Part shown: positions 18,991-27,343 of the stretch, piece after piece
How positions within the stretch are numbered: the stretch's first letter is position 1
Layout of the letters: each line of letters opens with the position of its first letter
Assembly (NCBI GenBank): GCA_963730115.1
Contig: CAVSQM010000004.1
Span: 682,001-746,000, forward strand
Origin: DASQFQ01 sp963730115
GTDB taxonomy: Bacteria > Actinomycetota > Thermoleophilia > Solirubrobacterales > Solirubrobacteraceae
Direction of reading: 5' to 3'
DNA length: 64,000 bases
Translations under genes and position numbers: made by a program
Notes under the pieces: generated by a model
What the model was told of the DNA's origin: nothing
The model's database searches: none
Seen by the model: the letters and a program-made list of their open reading frames with translations, nothing else

Positions 18991-19635
18991 ATGCGAGTGG
19001 TGATCGGCGAGGACCAGGCCCTCATGCGGGAGGGCATCGTCCGGCTGCTGGAAGAGGCAGGCTTCGACGTCGTCGGCCAGGCCGGCGACGCGACCGACCT
19101 CCGGCGCAAGGTCGGCGCGCACAAGCCCGACGTCGCGGTGGTCGACATCCGGATGCCGCCCGAGCGCACCGACGACGGCCTGCGGGCCGCGATCCAGATC
19201 CGCTCGACGCACCCCGACACGCGCGTGCTCGTGCTCTCGCAGTACGTCGAGGAGCGCTACGCGGTCGATCTGATCGGCGAGAGCGCCGAGGGCGTCGGCT
19301 ACCTGCTCAAGGACCGCGTCGGCGACCTCGACGAGTTCGCGGAGGCGGTGCGGCGCGTCGGCGAGGGCGGCTCCGTGCTCGACCCCGAGGTGGTCACGCG
19401 CATGCTCGCCCGCCAACGGCGCGAGGACCCGGTGGAGGAGCTGAGCCCGCGCGAGCGCGACGTGCTCGAGCTGATGGCCCAGGGCCGCTCCAACCAGGGG
19501 ATCGCCGAGCTGCTCGTCGTCACCGAGAGCGCGATCGAGAAGCACGTCACCGCGATCTTCGAGAAGCTCGACCTGGAGCGCGACTTCGAGCCGCACCGGC
19601 GCGTGCTCGCGGTGTTGACGTTCCTGCGCTCGTGA
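18991..19635 (+). CDS. NarL/LuxR-family response regulator
   Basis: 214 residues. The receiver domain (1-120) carries D52 in VAVVDIRMPP and YLLKDRV; the LuxR HTH (145-210) reads LSPRERDVLELMAQGRSNQG and ESAIEKHVTAIFEKL. A GGGAGG lies about 10 bp upstream of ATG 18991. The gene is coupled to the histidine kinase by a GTGA overlap, so the two form a standard NarL-type pair. The signal sensed is unknown. Confidence 0.92.
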   Translation: MRVVIGEDQALMREGIVRLLEEAGFDVVGQAGDATDLRRKVGAHKPDVAVVDIRMPPERTDDGLRAAIQIRSTHPDTRVLVLSQYVEERYAVDLIGESAEGVGYLLKDRVGDLDEFAEAVRRVGEGGSVLDPEVVTRMLARQRREDPVEELSPRERDVLELMAQGRSNQGIAELLVVTESAIEKHVTAIFEKLDLERDFEPHRRVLAVLTFLRS

Positions 19636-20783
19636 TCGAGGACGACCGGACGGTCGAGCGCCTCGAGGCGCTGGTGCAGGAGCAGGCGGCGCTGCGCCGG
19701 GTGGCGACGCTCGTCGCCCGCGACGTGCCGGCCGCATGCGTGTTCGAGAGCGTGTGCGAGGAGGTCGGCTGCGTGCTCGGCGTCACCACCACGAACCTCG
19801 TGCGCTACGAGGACGACGGCACCGGCACGATCGTCGGCGCGTGGGCGATCGAGGGCGCGCCGCTGGTGCCGGTCGGTTCGATGCCGATCCCGCTCGACGG
19901 CGAGACGGTGGCCCCGCGCGTGCGGCGCAGCGGGCGCACGGTGCGCGTCGACGACTACAGCGACTTCCGGGACGAGCTCGCGCTGCGGCTCAAGGTGGTC
20001 GGCATCCGCTCCGCCGTGGGCGCCCCGATCGTGGTCGCCGGCCGGCTGTGGGGCGCGGTGATCGCCGCCGACGCGCGCCCCTACCACCTGCCCGCCAACG
20101 CGGAGGCGCGGCTGTCGGCGTTCGCCCAGCTGATCACCGACGCGCTCGCCAACACCGACGCGCGCGAGCAGCTCGCCGCGTCGCGCGCGCGGATCCTCAA
20201 GGCGGGCGACGAGGAGCGCCGCCGGCTCGGGCGCGACCTCCACGACGGCGCGCAGCAGCGGCTGGTCAGCGTCGTCATCAGCCTGCAGCTCGCGCAGAAG
20301 CGCTGGGCCGACCAGGAGCGCGCGAGCACGCTCGTCGACGACGCGCTCGAGCACGCGCAGGCCGCGATCGACGACCTGCGCGAGCTGGCCGCGGGCATCC
20401 ATCCCTCGGTGCTCACCGACCGCGGCCTGCACGCCGCGCTCGAGTCGCTCGCCGGCCGCTCGCCGGTGCCCGTCGACCTCGACGCCGAGCTCGACGACCG
20501 GCTCCCGATGTCGGTCGAGACGACCGCCTACTTCGTGGTCGCCGAGGCGCTCACCAACATCGGCAAGTACGCGCGCGCCTCGCGCGCGTCGATCGGCGTG
20601 CGCGTGCTCGGCGACCAGCTCGAGATCGAGGTGCTCGACGACGGTGTCGGCGGCGCCGACGCGTCCGGCGGCACCGGGCTGCGCGGACTGGCCGACCGGG
20701 TCGCGGCGCTGCAGGGCGCGCTGCACGTCTCGAGCCCGCCGGGGCGCGGCACGCGCATCCACGCTCGCATCTCGCTCGTCTAG
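19632..20783 (+). CDS. GAF-domain histidine kinase (NarL/HisKA_3 type)
   Basis: 383 residues from GTG 19632. Residues ~20-175 form a GAF domain (VFESVCEEVGCVLGVTTTNLVRY). A HisKA_3 dimerisation helix follows with H204 in GRDLHDGAQQRL, and a C-terminal HATPase domain with EALTNIGKYARA, VLDDGVGG and GTGLRGLADRV. No membrane helix is present, so it is a cytoplasmic sensor. Its partners are the two regulators directly upstream. Confidence 0.9.
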   Translation: MIEDDRTVERLEALVQEQAALRRVATLVARDVPAACVFESVCEEVGCVLGVTTTNLVRYEDDGTGTIVGAWAIEGAPLVPVGSMPIPLDGETVAPRVRRSGRTVRVDDYSDFRDELALRLKVVGIRSAVGAPIVVAGRLWGAVIAADARPYHLPANAEARLSAFAQLITDALANTDAREQLAASRARILKAGDEERRRLGRDLHDGAQQRLVSVVISLQLAQKRWADQERASTLVDDALEHAQAAIDDLRELAAGIHPSVLTDRGLHAALESLAGRSPVPVDLDAELDDRLPMSVETTAYFVVAEALTNIGKYARASRASIGVRVLGDQLEIEVLDDGVGGADASGGTGLRGLADRVAALQGALHVSSPPGRGTRIHARISLV

Positions 20784-20816
20784 CTGGAAAGCGGGGTCGC
20801 TTCTAGGCTTGGGCGG

Positions 20817-21938
20817 GTGCGGCGACTCGGCATCTGGGTGGCGCTGGCCGCCGGGGTGCTCGCCGGCGGCGTGCTGCTCGACGTCGCCGGGTTGCCGTCG
20901 TCGTACCTGTTCGCGGCGCTGCTGATCGGGCTCGCGCTGGCGCTGGCGCGGCCGGGGACACTCGTGGTCGACCCGCTCGTGTTCCGCGCCGCGCAGGCCG
21001 TGGCGGGCGTCTCGTTCGGGGCCTACCTGGAGGCCGACATCCTGCGCGCGCTGGGCGACTCATGGCTGGCCATCACGCTCGTCTCGCTCGCCACCATCGC
21101 GCTCAGCCTGGCGGCCGGGTGGGTGCTCGCGCGGACGACCGCGCTCGACCGCCCGACCGCGGCGCTCGGGATGATCGCCGGCGGCGCGTCGGGCATCGTC
21201 GGCATGTCGGGCGAGCTCGGCGCCGACGACCGGCTCGTGGCGTTCATGCAGTACCTGCGGGTGCTCGTCGTGGTGCTCGTCACGCCGGTGGTGATCGCGC
21301 TGTTCTTCGGCGGGGAGCACGCGACCGGGGCGGTGCCGATGAGCGACACGATCGGCGATCCGCTGGCCTGGCCCGTGACGGCGGCGCTCGCCGGGGTGGG
21401 CGGCGTCGCCGGCGTGCGCTCGCGGATCCCCGCCGGCGTGCTGCTGGTGCCGATGCTGCTCACCGGCGGGCTGGTGCTCAGCGGCGTGCTCGGCGACTAC
21501 GCGGTGCCCGGCCTCGTGGTGCAGACGGCGTTCGCGCTCATCGGGCTGCGCGTCGGCCTGAGCTTCACCCCGGCCACGCTGAAGCTGCTCGGGCGCCTCA
21601 CCGGGCCGGTGCTGGCGATGATCGCGTTCCTGATCGTGGCGTGCTTCGGGCTTGCCGTGCTGCTGGCCGCGACGACGTCGACGACGCTGGTCGACGCCTA
21701 CCTCGCCACGACGCCGGGCGGCATCTACGCGGTGCTCGCGGTCGCCTTCGGCGCGAGCGCGAGCTCGACCTTCATCATCGCGGTGCAGAGCCTGCGGGTG
21801 ATCGCGATGGTGCTGATCGCCCCGCTCGCCGTGCGGCTCATGTTGCGGTCAGGCCCCAGCGGCTCGGGCCGTCCGGATCGGCGAACGCCGCCGCCCGAAG
21901 CATGTTCCCGCGGTTCCCACGGTCGATCGTCCGCCTGA
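20817..21938 (+). CDS. AbrB-family membrane protein (ammonia-monooxygenase-like transporter family)
   Basis: 373 residues from GTG 20817, with ten or so hydrophobic helices in two repeats, each bearing the AbrB signature: AAQAVAGVSFGAYLEADIL in the first half and VQTAFALIGLRVGLSFTPA in the second, with GGASGIVGMSGELGADDRLVA between. Members are believed to be transporters of unknown substrate. The last ~35 residues are hydrophilic and overlap the convergent methyltransferase gene by 101 bp. Confidence 0.85.
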   Translation: MRRLGIWVALAAGVLAGGVLLDVAGLPSSYLFAALLIGLALALARPGTLVVDPLVFRAAQAVAGVSFGAYLEADILRALGDSWLAITLVSLATIALSLAAGWVLARTTALDRPTAALGMIAGGASGIVGMSGELGADDRLVAFMQYLRVLVVVLVTPVVIALFFGGEHATGAVPMSDTIGDPLAWPVTAALAGVGGVAGVRSRIPAGVLLVPMLLTGGLVLSGVLGDYAVPGLVVQTAFALIGLRVGLSFTPATLKLLGRLTGPVLAMIAFLIVACFGLAVLLAATTSTTLVDAYLATTPGGIYAVLAVAFGASASSTFIIAVQSLRVIAMVLIAPLAVRLMLRSGPSGSGRPDRRTPPPEACSRGSHGRSSA

Positions 21939-22944
21939 GCCGGCGCTGCGCACGCGGGGTCAGGCGCGAGCGACCCGCCTCGACCGGATCGCCGTACCAG
22001 GGCGGCATCACCACCGCGCCGAAGCCCGCGCGCTCGAGCAGCAGCGGCAGCGTCTGCGGTGAGGAGAACAGGAGGTGGTTGGGTGTGAAGCCGCCCCACG
22101 CCTCGAGCTTGCGCTTGAGCGCGAGCGAATCCGCGTTGACGGTGAGGATCAGCAGCACGCCGTCGGGGGCGAGCAGGCTGCGCAGCATCGTCAGGTCCTG
22201 CACCGGCTGGGCGAGGTGCGCGAGGACCGACCACATGGTGATGACGTGGAAGCCGCCCGCGGCGATCTCCGGGACGTCGGTGGGCGAGCCGAGGTGCGCC
22301 TTGTGCCCCCGCTTGCGCGCCGCCTTCACCGCATCCTCGGCCAGGTCGACGCCGTACGGGTCGAACCCGCGCTTGCGGGCGAGGTCGAGGAACATCCCGT
22401 TCCCGCACCCGAAGTCGAGCAGGCGCCGCCCGTCCCCGTCCTCGAACAGCGCGCCGAACGGCTTCATCGTGACCCGGTAGCGGCGCAGCCGCTTGCGCCT
22501 GTACTTGCCGCCGAGGAACTTCGCGTAGCGGCCCGTCGCGTAGAGGTCGCCGAGCCGCTCGGGGCGGATGCCGGGGTGGCGGAACAGGAAGCCGCAGTCC
22601 GCGCAGCGGACGACGTGGTAGTTCCAGTTCGGCACCTTGCGCCGGTGGTCGTAGGCGTGGATCAGCTCGCCCAGCCGCCTCCCGCCGCACAGCAGGCAGG
22701 CGATCGGGAGCTCGATCTCCGCACCGCGGCGCTTCGGGTCCGCGAACCGCGCCGCGTGCTCCTCGGGGCTCATGACGTCCGCCCGGCGGATCCGCAGCGC
22801 CCAGCGGGCCTCCAGCAGCGCGGCCACGCTCGGGTGGGTGAGATGCCACTGGCCCGGCCGTGGCCGCAACCGCCACACGCGCCGGCGGACGCCGGCGGGC
22901 AGCCTGAGCCATACGCGTCGCAGCGCCTCCTCCACGCCCGGCAT
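21838..22944 (-). CDS. Class I methyltransferase with N-terminal zinc-ribbon module
   Basis: 368 residues. A Cys4 pair (CLLCGG at ~84 and CADCG at ~113) forms a likely zinc ribbon, as in many sugar- and lipid-linked methyltransferases. A Methyltransf_23-type domain follows: LLDFGCGNGMFLDLARKRG (motif I), VDLAEDAV and FHVITMWSVLAHL. Such proteins often modify deoxysugars or glycolipids. It overlaps the AbrB-like gene tail to tail by 101 bp, and lies 8 bp after the RTX-repeat gene on the same strand. Confidence 0.83.
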   Translation of the reverse strand: MPGVEEALRRVWLRLPAGVRRRVWRLRPRPGQWHLTHPSVAALLEARWALRIRRADVMSPEEHAARFADPKRRGAEIELPIACLLCGGRRLGELIHAYDHRRKVPNWNYHVVRCADCGFLFRHPGIRPERLGDLYATGRYAKFLGGKYRRKRLRRYRVTMKPFGALFEDGDGRRLLDFGCGNGMFLDLARKRGFDPYGVDLAEDAVKAARKRGHKAHLGSPTDVPEIAAGGFHVITMWSVLAHLAQPVQDLTMLRSLLAPDGVLLILTVNADSLALKRKLEAWGGFTPNHLLFSSPQTLPLLLERAGFGAVVMPPWYGDPVEAGRSRLTPRAQRRLRRTIDRGNRGNMLRAAAFADPDGPSRWGLTAT

Positions 22945-22952
22945 TCTGGGCC

Positions 22953-24811
22953 TCAGTCGTCGAACACCACCTCGCCGTTGAGCAGAACGTCGTCGCCGCC
23001 GTTGCCGAGCAGGATGTCGTCGTCCGCGCCGCCGTCGAGGACGTCGTCGCCCTCTTCGCCGCGCAGCACGTCGTCGCCCGCGCCGCCGAACGCGACGTTG
23101 TCGCCGCTGCCGGCGAACAGCACGTCGGCGCCGTCGTCGCCGATCAGGACATCGTCGCCGTCGCCGCCCAGCACGACGTCGTCACCCGCGCCGCCGTTGC
23201 CCAGGAACCGCATCTCGGCCACCTCCAGCGCCGTGCTGTCGATGGTGTCGGCGCCGGCACGGCCGTTGATCTCGAGGCGATCGCCGGCAGCGTCCGTGCC
23301 GGTGATCCGGACCTTGGCGGCGAGGCCGGTGACGTTGACGACGCCCTGGCTGCTGGCCGCCGCGACGGTGTCGCCGCCGTTCGTCGCGTCGACGACGACG
23401 GTATCCACGGCTCCGCCGGGGACGTTGAAGTCGAAGAGGCTGGCCTCGACGGACGCCAGCCGCGTGGCGGAAAGATCGCCGACCGTGAAACGGTCCGCGC
23501 CGCCGAACGAGCAGCACCGTCAGCCGATCGAGCCCGGCGGCGTCGACGGCGACGGCCTCGTCGCGGCTGAGCCGCGCGCGCGGTCCGGCGGCGGAGATCG
23601 CGAACCGCTCGTTCGCGGACGTGCCGTTGAAGAACGCGCCGATCGTCGCCGGCGCCGCCCTCGATCGTGTCGCGGCCGTCGCCGGCCCGCGACGACACGA
23701 GGTCGTCGCCCTCGCCGAGGAGGAGCGTGTCGTCGCCCTTGCGGCCGTCGACGAAGTCCTTGCCCGCGCCGCCGATCAGCGTGTCCTGGCCGGCGCCTCC
23801 GGACAGGTTGTCGTCGTCGGCGCCGCCGTCCACGACGAGCTTGAACGCGTTCGCCGCTCCGTCGGCGTTGATCCGGTCGTCGCCCGCGTGCCCGTCGATG
23901 GTCAGCTCGTCGCGCGCCGGATCCGCGTTGCGGACCTCGACGAAGACCGCCGCGCCGAGCAGGAAGGCCTGGCCCGGGCTGGTGCTCATGACGTCGATGA
24001 AGTCGTTGCCGCTCCCGCCCTCCGCGACCAGACGGTCCGTGCCGGCGTCGGCGGCGGTGCCGCCGGGCGCGCCCGCGAGGTTCGCCCGCAGCTCCTGCAG
24101 GGCGGTCGCCTCGAGGTCGCCCACCGTCATCGTGTCGTCGCCGCCCAGCGGGGCGGCGTCGATCCGCTCGAGGCTGTTCGTCTCGATGCCGGTCGCCCCG
24201 GCCTCGAGCCGGGCGTTCGCGCCGTCGGCCGCCAGCCGCACCTGATCGTTGCCGTCGGTGCCGGTGAAGCCGACCATGTCGAAGCCTTCGCCGCCCTCGA
24301 CGGCGTCGCTGCCGTCGCGTGCGTCCCAGACGAACTGGTCGTTGCCGGCGCCGAGCAGCGCGGTATCGCTGCCGCCGTTGCCGTCCACGGTGTCCTCGCC
24401 GTCGCCGCCGAGCAGCGTGTCCGCGCCACGGCCGCCGAGCAGCGTGTCGGCGCCGCCCTGGCCGTCGAGCGTCACCGGCAGCGTGGGGGCGCCGCGGACC
24501 GCGGCGTCCTCGACGCGGACGAGGTCGGCGCCGTCGCCGGCGCGCACGCGCACGAGATCGAACTGCGAGCGAGGGAACGTGAACTCGGCCGAGCCGTCGC
24601 TCCCGACGTCGATCTGAACCGTGGTCGGCGCAGTGGTGGGGACGCGCAGCGTGAGCTTCTCGCTGGCGGCGTCGCCGGTGACCAGCAGCGTCCGGTCCTT
24701 CACCACCGGGGTGACGGCGGCGTCCGCGCGGTCGGCGGTCAGCGCGAGGGAAGCGGCGAGCGCGGCCGCAGCGAGCGCGAACCGCGCCCGCGAGTCGAGT
24801 ACGTGAGGCAT
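22953..24811 (-). pseudogene. Secreted RTX/hemolysin-type calcium-binding repeat protein, two frame breaks
   Basis: The 5' part (ATG 24811) has a signal peptide ending RADAA and repeats of the GGxGxDx type (GGRGADTLLGGDGEDT, GGAGQDTLIGGAGKD) that bind calcium in beta-rolls. After GGAGDD near 23640-23648 the frame is lost. A second frame carries GAFFNGTSANERFAIS and ends LTVL near 23508-23512, and a third continues with FGGADRFTVGDLSATRL and more repeats to the stop at 22953. Each break equals one extra base. The rebuilt protein is about 619 residues. As read it is inactive, or the assembly is wrong at two sites. Likely a surface or secreted protein. Confidence 0.8.
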
Positions 24812-24885
24812 GAGGCTCCTAGCAAGACGACAAAGCTATGCCCCATAGACTCGGCAGCGCTCGGATTATTCCCGGGTTCGCTCCC

Positions 24886-25272
24886 TCAGCGCGGTCGCCA
24901 CACGTGGATGATGTCGCGCATCGAGATGATGCCCGCCACCTGGCCGTCGGAGATCACGACGAGGTGGCGGAACCCGCCCTTCGCCATCGCGTCGGCGGCC
25001 TGCATGAGATCCCAGTCCGCGTCGGCGAACGTGGCCCGCGACGTGAGGTGGTCGCGGATCAGCTCGCTGTCGGGGTCCTCGCCGGATCCCAGCGAGCGGA
25101 CCAGGTCGCGCTCGGTGACGATCCCGGGCCCGGGCTGCTCCGGGTCGACGATCACGGCCGCGCCCACGTTGTTCTCGGTCATGAATTGCGCCGCGTCGCG
25201 CAGGCTGAGGTCCGGGGCGATCGTGAGCACCCGCTCGGTCATCGCATCGCGCACCTTCATGGACGCGAACAT
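24886..25272 (-). CDS. Tandem CBS-domain protein
   Basis: 128 residues from ATG 25272, with a GGAG just ahead. Two CBS motifs fill the protein: VRDAMTERVLTIAPDLSLRD with GIVTERDLVR, then LTSRATFADADWDLMQAAD with GIISMRDIIHV. CBS pairs bind adenosyl ligands and regulate partner proteins. No fused effector is present, so it acts alone or in trans. Confidence 0.92.
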   Translation of the reverse strand: MFASMKVRDAMTERVLTIAPDLSLRDAAQFMTENNVGAAVIVDPEQPGPGIVTERDLVRSLGSGEDPDSELIRDHLTSRATFADADWDLMQAADAMAKGGFRHLVVISDGQVAGIISMRDIIHVWRPR

Positions 25273-25284
25273 ACCGCTCCGGAG

Positions 25285-26115
25285 CTAGTCGAGCACGCCG
25301 ACCAGCGCACCCCCGAACTGCTGCGCCCGCACCGCGTTGCCGCAGCTGAGGTCGACGACCGCCCCGGTGATCGCTCCGGCGCGGTCCGAAGCCAGGAAGA
25401 CGGCCGCGTCGGCGACCTGGGCCAGCGTCGGCAGCCGCCCCAGCAGCGTCTGGTCCTCGCCCCATCGCGCGAGCATCTCCTCGACGCTGACGCCCGAGGC
25501 CGCGGCCAGCGGCGCGAACACCTCGCCGGTGTAGGAGCCATTGGTCGCGGCGTCCGGGACCGCGTGGGGGCGCAGGCAGACGACGCGGACGCCGCTCGGC
25601 CCGAGCTCGGCCGCCAGCCGCTGGGTCAGCTGCTCGATCGCCGCGCAGGTGGTGCCGAAGCCGAGGTTCCCGGGCCGCGCGAAGCGGGCCCCGGCCGTCG
25701 AGAGGGTCAGGATCGTCCCGGAGCGGCGCGCCGTCATGTGCGTGGCCGCCGCCTTGGCGGTGATCAGGTTGGCCCGCAGGAAGGCATCGATCGGGCGCAT
25801 GACCTCCTCGACCGCCAGCTCGGTGAAGGGCGTGCCCGACACGTACGGGAACGACGTGGCGTTCACGGCGATGTCGATGCCGCCCGCCTCGGCCGCCACG
25901 GTGTCGGCGTGCTCAGCCACAGCGGCCTCGTCCAGCGCGTCGACCTCCGCCACGTGGGCGGCGTCGCCGATGTCGGCGGCCACCGCCTCGAGCCGGGCCC
26001 GCGTGCGGCCGGTGAGGTAGACGTTGGCGCCGGCATCCGCGAACGCCCGCGCGACGGCGCCGCCGATCGCCCCGCCGCCGCCGTGGATCAGCGCCGTCTT
26101 GGCCTCGAGCATCAT
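25285..26115 (-). CDS. Short-chain dehydrogenase/reductase
   Basis: 276 residues from ATG 26115, preceded by AAGGAGAT at ideal spacing; the same frame extends far upstream without biological meaning. A Rossmann nucleotide-binding GGGGAIGGAVA motif (12-22) and TGRTR suggest NADP preference. The usual catalytic YxxxK is altered: the position after LSTAGARFARPGNLGFGTT lacks a clear Tyr, so it may be a non-classical enoyl-reductase-like SDR. It is 29 bp downstream of the ECF sigma gene and so probably in its operon. Confidence 0.82.
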   Translation of the reverse strand: MMLEAKTALIHGGGGAIGGAVARAFADAGANVYLTGRTRARLEAVAADIGDAAHVAEVDALDEAAVAEHADTVAAEAGGIDIAVNATSFPYVSGTPFTELAVEEVMRPIDAFLRANLITAKAAATHMTARRSGTILTLSTAGARFARPGNLGFGTTCAAIEQLTQRLAAELGPSGVRVVCLRPHAVPDAATNGSYTGEVFAPLAAASGVSVEEMLARWGEDQTLLGRLPTLAQVADAAVFLASDRAGAITGAVVDLSCGNAVRAQQFGGALVGVLD

Positions 26116-26144
26116 CGTGATCTCCTTCGATAGGGGGACTGCCT

Positions 26145-27125
26145 CTATCGATGGAGAGCGGTGTCGACCTCCGAACTCATCGGCTCGCCGGGCCGGAAGC
26201 GTCCGAGCACGTCCGGGCCGAGGAACGAGGTGATCGCCGCGACGCGCTCGCCGTCGAACGTGAGCACCGTGAGCACGCGGAGCTCGAAGTCCCCGGTCTC
26301 CGGGATCTGCCGGCGGCCCAGCATCGCGGGCTGTCCGCTGGCGCTCGTGAGCTCGAACCGCCAGGTCGAGCGGAACACGCGGGCGGTGAGGAAGTCGGCG
26401 ATGTCGTCGCGGCCCCGGAACCAGGTCGGCAGCGGCGGCATCGAGAAGCTCGCGTCCTTGCTCAGCATCGCGACGATCGCCGCGACGTCGGCGCGGCTCC
26501 AGGCGTCGACGAAGCGGGCGACGAGGTCGCGGGAGCGCGCGTCGCCCAGCGCCCGCAGCGTCGCCTGCTGCGAGCGGGCCGGGCGCTCGCGGTCGAGCTT
26601 CGCGCGGGCGCGCTGCAGGGCGCTGTTCACCGAGGCGACCGAGGTCTCGAGGATCTCCGCCGTCTCCCGGGCGCTGAAGCCGAGCACCTCGCACAGCAGC
26701 AGCGCCGCGCGCTGGTTCGGCGGCAGGAGCTGGAGGGCGGCGACGTAGGCGAGCTCGACCCCCTCCCGGTCCTCGTGGCGCAGCAGCTCGTCCGGGTACG
26801 GCTCGATCCACACCGACTCGGCCTGCGGCGGGGCGAGGGGCGCGCGCGGGTCGTCGCCGCCTCCCGCATCACCCGGCAGCTCGCGTCGCTTGCGCCCCTC
26901 GAGGATGCGCAGCGACGCGTTGGTGGCGATCGTGTAGAGCCAGGAGCGCAGCGAGCTGCGCCCCTCGAACCCGGGCAGCCCCTTCCACGCCCCCAGCAGC
27001 GCCTCCTGGAGCGCGTCGTCGGCGTCGTGGACCGAGCCCAGCATCCGGTAGCAGTGGGCGTGGAGCGCGCGGCGGTGCGGCTCGATCAGCTCGGCGAACG
27101 TGTCCTCATCCGCAACCCGAGCCAT
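26145..27125 (-). CDS. ECF sigma factor of the SigG type with SnoaL-like C-terminal domain
   Basis: 326 residues. Region 2 (HRRALHAHCYRMLGSVHDADDALQEALL), the characteristic WIEPYPDELL linker, region 4 (LPPNQRAALLLCEVLGFSARETAEIL, VASVNSALQRARAKL), then a ~120-residue NTF2/SnoaL-like domain. This architecture matches the SigG family of Actinobacteria, where the C-terminal domain replaces an anti-sigma factor in controlling activity. It leads the operon with the SDR gene. Its target promoters are unknown. Confidence 0.9.
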   Translation of the reverse strand: MARVADEDTFAELIEPHRRALHAHCYRMLGSVHDADDALQEALLGAWKGLPGFEGRSSLRSWLYTIATNASLRILEGRKRRELPGDAGGGDDPRAPLAPPQAESVWIEPYPDELLRHEDREGVELAYVAALQLLPPNQRAALLLCEVLGFSARETAEILETSVASVNSALQRARAKLDRERPARSQQATLRALGDARSRDLVARFVDAWSRADVAAIVAMLSKDASFSMPPLPTWFRGRDDIADFLTARVFRSTWRFELTSASGQPAMLGRRQIPETGDFELRVLTVLTFDGERVAAITSFLGPDVLGRFRPGEPMSSEVDTALHR

Positions 27126-27166
27126 GCCACGAGCTTTGCAGGCCGGCGGCGGTAGCGTTCGCCGTC

Positions 27167-27343
27167 ATGCGCAACACCACGCTGCTCTGGTCGTTCGTGG
27201 CCTTCTTCGCGGGCACGCTGCTGTTCGGTGGCCTGCGGCGAGCCACCGAGGACTCGAGCACCGCCGTGACCCTGCTCGTCCAGCTCGGCGCGCTGGCAGT
27301 CGTCATCGGCGTCGTGGTGCTGGTCGTGCGCCGGCTCCGCTAG
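27167..27343 (+). CDS. Small membrane protein, 58 residues
   Basis: ATG 27167 to TAG 27341-27343. It begins MRNTTLLWSFVAFFAGTLLF, then a short charged loop (RRATEDSS) and a second hydrophobic helix (LGALAVVIGVVVLVV) ending in RRLR. Two transmembrane helices with a positive C-terminal tail are predicted. It is divergent from the sigma gene by 41 bp and overlaps the next convergent gene by 4 bp. No family recognised. Codon use and termination fit a real gene. Confidence 0.65.
   Translation: MRNTTLLWSFVAFFAGTLLFGGLRRATEDSSTAVTLLVQLGALAVVIGVVVLVVRRLR

Noticed and set aside
23144..24811. Single intact RTX protein of 555 residues
   Set aside because: Its last ~170 residues are nonsense; the repeats continue in other frames.
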